From assembly GCF_000312665.1 (NCBI RefSeq), contig NZ_HF536772.1, positions 3,053,045-3,117,044 of the forward strand: DNA of 64,000 bases, given 5' to 3'. Shown piece by piece: positions 62,525-64,000 of this stretch. This DNA is from Rhizobium mesoamericanum STM3625 (GTDB lineage Bacteria; Pseudomonadota; Alphaproteobacteria; Rhizobiales; Rhizobiaceae). Each line of letters starts with the position of its first letter. The first letter of the stretch is position 1. The notes beneath the pieces were generated by a model, which ran no database searches, was not told the DNA's origin, and saw only the letters and a list, made by a program, of their open reading frames with translations. A program made the translations under genes and the position numbers.

Positions 62525-63307
62525 ATGATTCCAGAGGTAAAGGCCAAGCTTCTCGAAGGAAAGCGCGGGCTTGTGGTCGGTATTGCCAATGACCAGTCGA
62601 TCGCGTGGGGCTGCGCCAGAGCGTTTCGTGCCTTGGGCGCGGAGCTTGCGGTGACCTATCTCAACGACAAGGCCAAGCCCTATGTCGAGCCGCTGGCTGA
62701 GGCGTTGGAGGCGCCCATCGTCATGCCGCTGGACGTCGCAGTCCCCGGACAGTTGGAGGCCGTGTTCGACCGCATTGCGGAGCAATGGGGCGAGCTCGAT
62801 TTCGTTGTGCATTCAATCGCCTTTTCGCCGAAGGAGACGCTGCAGGGGCGCGTCGTCGATGTGCCTCACGACGGCTTCCTGAAGACGATGGACATCTCCT
62901 GCTGGTCGTTCATCCGCATGGCGCATCTCTCCGAACCTCTGATGAAACGTGGCGGCACCCTGTTCACCATGACTTACTACGGCAGCCAGATGGTCGTGAA
63001 GAACTACAATGTCATGGGCGTCGCCAAGGCGGCTCTGGAAAGCGCCGTCCGCTACATCGCCGCGGAGCTCGGACCGAAGGGCATCCGTGTGCATGCGATC
63101 TCGCCAGGCCCGCTGGCAACACGGGCAGCCTCAGGTATTCCCGAATTTGACGAGCTTCTGAACAGGGCACAGGAAACGGCCCCGACGCGCAGCCTCGTCT
63201 CCATCGACGATGTCGGCATGGCGACCGCCTTTCTGGCTCATGACGCCGCGCGATTGATCACGGGCGATACGATCTACATCGACGGCGGCTATCATATCGT
63301 TGACTAG
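62525..63307 (+). CDS. fabI: enoyl-[acyl-carrier-protein] reductase (NADH)
   Basis: The 260-residue FabI has GKRGLVVGIANDQSIAWGCA for NADH binding and the active-site Tyr-x6-Lys in TYYGSQMVVKNYNVMGVAKA. The YIDGGYHIVD end is typical. It reduces the double bond in fatty-acid synthesis. The operon order DUF3141-pta-ackA-fabI resembles the phoB-controlled orfA-pta-ackA-fabI operon of S. meliloti. It is likely an accessory FabI in addition to a chromosomal one. Confidence 0.93.
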   Translation: MIPEVKAKLLEGKRGLVVGIANDQSIAWGCARAFRALGAELAVTYLNDKAKPYVEPLAEALEAPIVMPLDVAVPGQLEAVFDRIAEQWGELDFVVHSIAFSPKETLQGRVVDVPHDGFLKTMDISCWSFIRMAHLSEPLMKRGGTLFTMTYYGSQMVVKNYNVMGVAKAALESAVRYIAAELGPKGIRVHAISPGPLATRAASGIPEFDELLNRAQETAPTRSLVSIDDVGMATAFLAHDAARLITGDTIYIDGGYHIVD

Positions 63308-63340
63308 GACCGGGGCTTCCAAGCCTGTCGATGCACAAGA

Positions 63341-63367
63341 CCCGCCGCTTGCAACGTGAGCGGCGGG
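63341..63367. terminator. hairpin between convergent fabI and tautomerase genes
   Basis: CCCGCCGCT and AGCGGCGGG form a perfect nine-base stem with a nine-base loop, followed by TTC on the plus strand. The position between two convergent genes suits a shared terminator. The T-run is poor, so it may be only a weak or rho-assisted terminator. Confidence 0.5.
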
Positions 63368-63390
63368 TTCGGCGTCGGCTTTCGACAGCA

Positions 63391-63630
63391 TCAGGACTTT
63401 GCAGCGGCGGCGCGCTGTTTGCGGAATTGCAGGGCCGGAAGCCCGCCCCAGCCCCAATTGTCGAGATCGACTTCCTCGATCACGACGAAGGTGGATTCAA
63501 GCGGCTTGTTTAGGACGTCGAGCAGCACCTGGCTGACGCCCTTGATGATTGCGGCCTTTTCCTCAGCGGATACGGAATTGCGTTCGGGTGTGGTTCCTTC
63601 ACGGGTGACTTGTACGGTAACGATAGGCAT
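63391..63630 (-). CDS. 4-oxalocrotonate tautomerase family protein
   Basis: The 79-residue protein begins MPIVTVQVTREG with the Pro directly after Met that acts as catalytic base in tautomerases. The middle contains SAEEKAAIIKGVSQVLLDVL and the strand FVVIEEVDLDNWG. Such small enzymes interconvert keto and enol acids. AAAGGAG lies before the start. Its substrate is unknown; it may belong with the SDR at the window edge. Confidence 0.85.
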   Translation of the reverse strand: MPIVTVQVTREGTTPERNSVSAEEKAAIIKGVSQVLLDVLNKPLESTFVVIEEVDLDNWGWGGLPALQFRKQRAAAAKS

Positions 63631-63665
63631 TTGCAGTCTCCTTTCTCGAGGTTTGATCGCAGCGT

Positions 63666-64000
63666 CTACCAGCGGCCGGCGTTCTGGCCGCCATCGACGT
63701 GGAGGATCTCGCCGGTGACGAAGCTCGCTCCCTCGAGATAAAGGACGGCATCGACGATATCGCGAATTTCGCCCATCCGGCCGACCGGATGGAGGGTCGA
63801 AAGCGCTGCATGGGTTTCCTGTGGATGCATCGGCGTCTTGATCACGCCCGGCGAGACCGCGTTGACGCGAACGCCACTCTTTGCGTATTCGATTGCCAAT
63901 TCCTGGGTGACCGCGTTCAGGCCGCCCTTGGTCAGGGAAGCGAGGGCAGCGGGCACGCCGGCGATTGGCTGATTGACGAGGCTGGTGGTGATCGTGACGA
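63666..64000 (-). CDS. short-chain dehydrogenase, C-terminal part (cut by window end)
   Basis: The last 111 residues of an SDR are visible: the active-site region with LTKGGLNAVTQELAIEYAKS, then VNAVSPGVIKTPM and VTGEILHVDGGQNAGRW at the end. The catalytic Tyr-x3-Lys and Rossmann motif lie outside the window or at its border. It is an NAD(P)-dependent reductase of unknown substrate. It lies 35 bases before the tautomerase gene on the same strand. Confidence 0.85.
   Translation of the reverse strand, partial: VTITTSLVNQPIAGVPAALASLTKGGLNAVTQELAIEYAKSGVRVNAVSPGVIKTPMHPQETHAALSTLHPVGRMGEIRDIVDAVLYLEGASFVTGEILHVDGGQNAGRW

Overview
ORGANISM. The window looks like an accessory stretch of a rhizobial alphaproteobacterium (Rhizobiaceae or a close relative), probably on a megaplasmid or chromid. 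The codon use is GC-rich, and typical families of the group are present: BA14K, DUF982, DUF2934, DUF3141-pta-ackA-fabI, OhrR/Ohr and many ABC uptake systems. No rRNA, tRNA, replication gene or CRISPR array was found. Nearly everything recognisable is catabolism, transport, stress defence or regulation. LAYOUT. 1-3950 is decayed DNA: a broken P-loop kinase, a frameshifted cyclase/TPR fragment, an intact BA14K protein and a remnant of three 23-bp terminal repeats resembling IS21-family ends. 3959-15220 is a divergent sugar-acid locus: a GntR regulator with three enolase-superfamily enzymes on the minus strand, facing an ABC sugar importer, a fourth enolase-superfamily enzyme and an RraA/HMG-aldolase-like protein on the plus strand. 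15664-22405 is a quaternary or N-methylated amine locus: a betaine-type ABC importer, a ProC-like reductase and a TetR regulator, divergent from an N-methylproline/dimethylglycine demethylase-like flavoprotein. 22470-31570 is mixed (DUF1643, glycine-zipper lipoprotein, DUF1269, AI-2E transporter, AraC, GltS, aldo/keto reductase) with fragments of a DUF900 hydrolase and an SDR. 31746-34826 holds DUF899, a small membrane protein, a TPR/winged-helix protein and a beta-propeller protein. 34870-38556 is a TetR-HlyD-ABC exporter operon. 38929-41669 holds a BKACE enzyme and a run of small rhizobial proteins including a frameshifted S21 paralogue. 42253-46686 is an oxidative-stress block (DUF3095, OhrR, Ohr, epoxide hydrolase, MsrB) with a shared operator sequence. 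46742-57117 is an aromatic pathway through hydroxyquinol, with a frameshifted LysR regulator, two intradiol dioxygenases, maleylacetate reductase, a five-gene LIV-type importer and a phenol-hydroxylase-type flavoprotein. 58028-63307 is the DUF3141-pta-ackA-fabI operon, followed by a tautomerase and a truncated SDR at the window edge. HOW THE GENES WORK TOGETHER. The three catabolic loci each pair an ABC importer with enzymes and a local regulator, so each can be read as uptake plus conversion of one substrate class. The most interesting signals are the four-enzyme enolase-superfamily locus, and the CGATTAAATCG-type palindrome found both in the ohrR/ohr intergenic region and upstream of the cyclase-like DUF3095 gene, which may place that gene under organic-peroxide control. 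Frameshifts at short repeats in the LysR gene and in rpsU could be real mutations or assembly errors.
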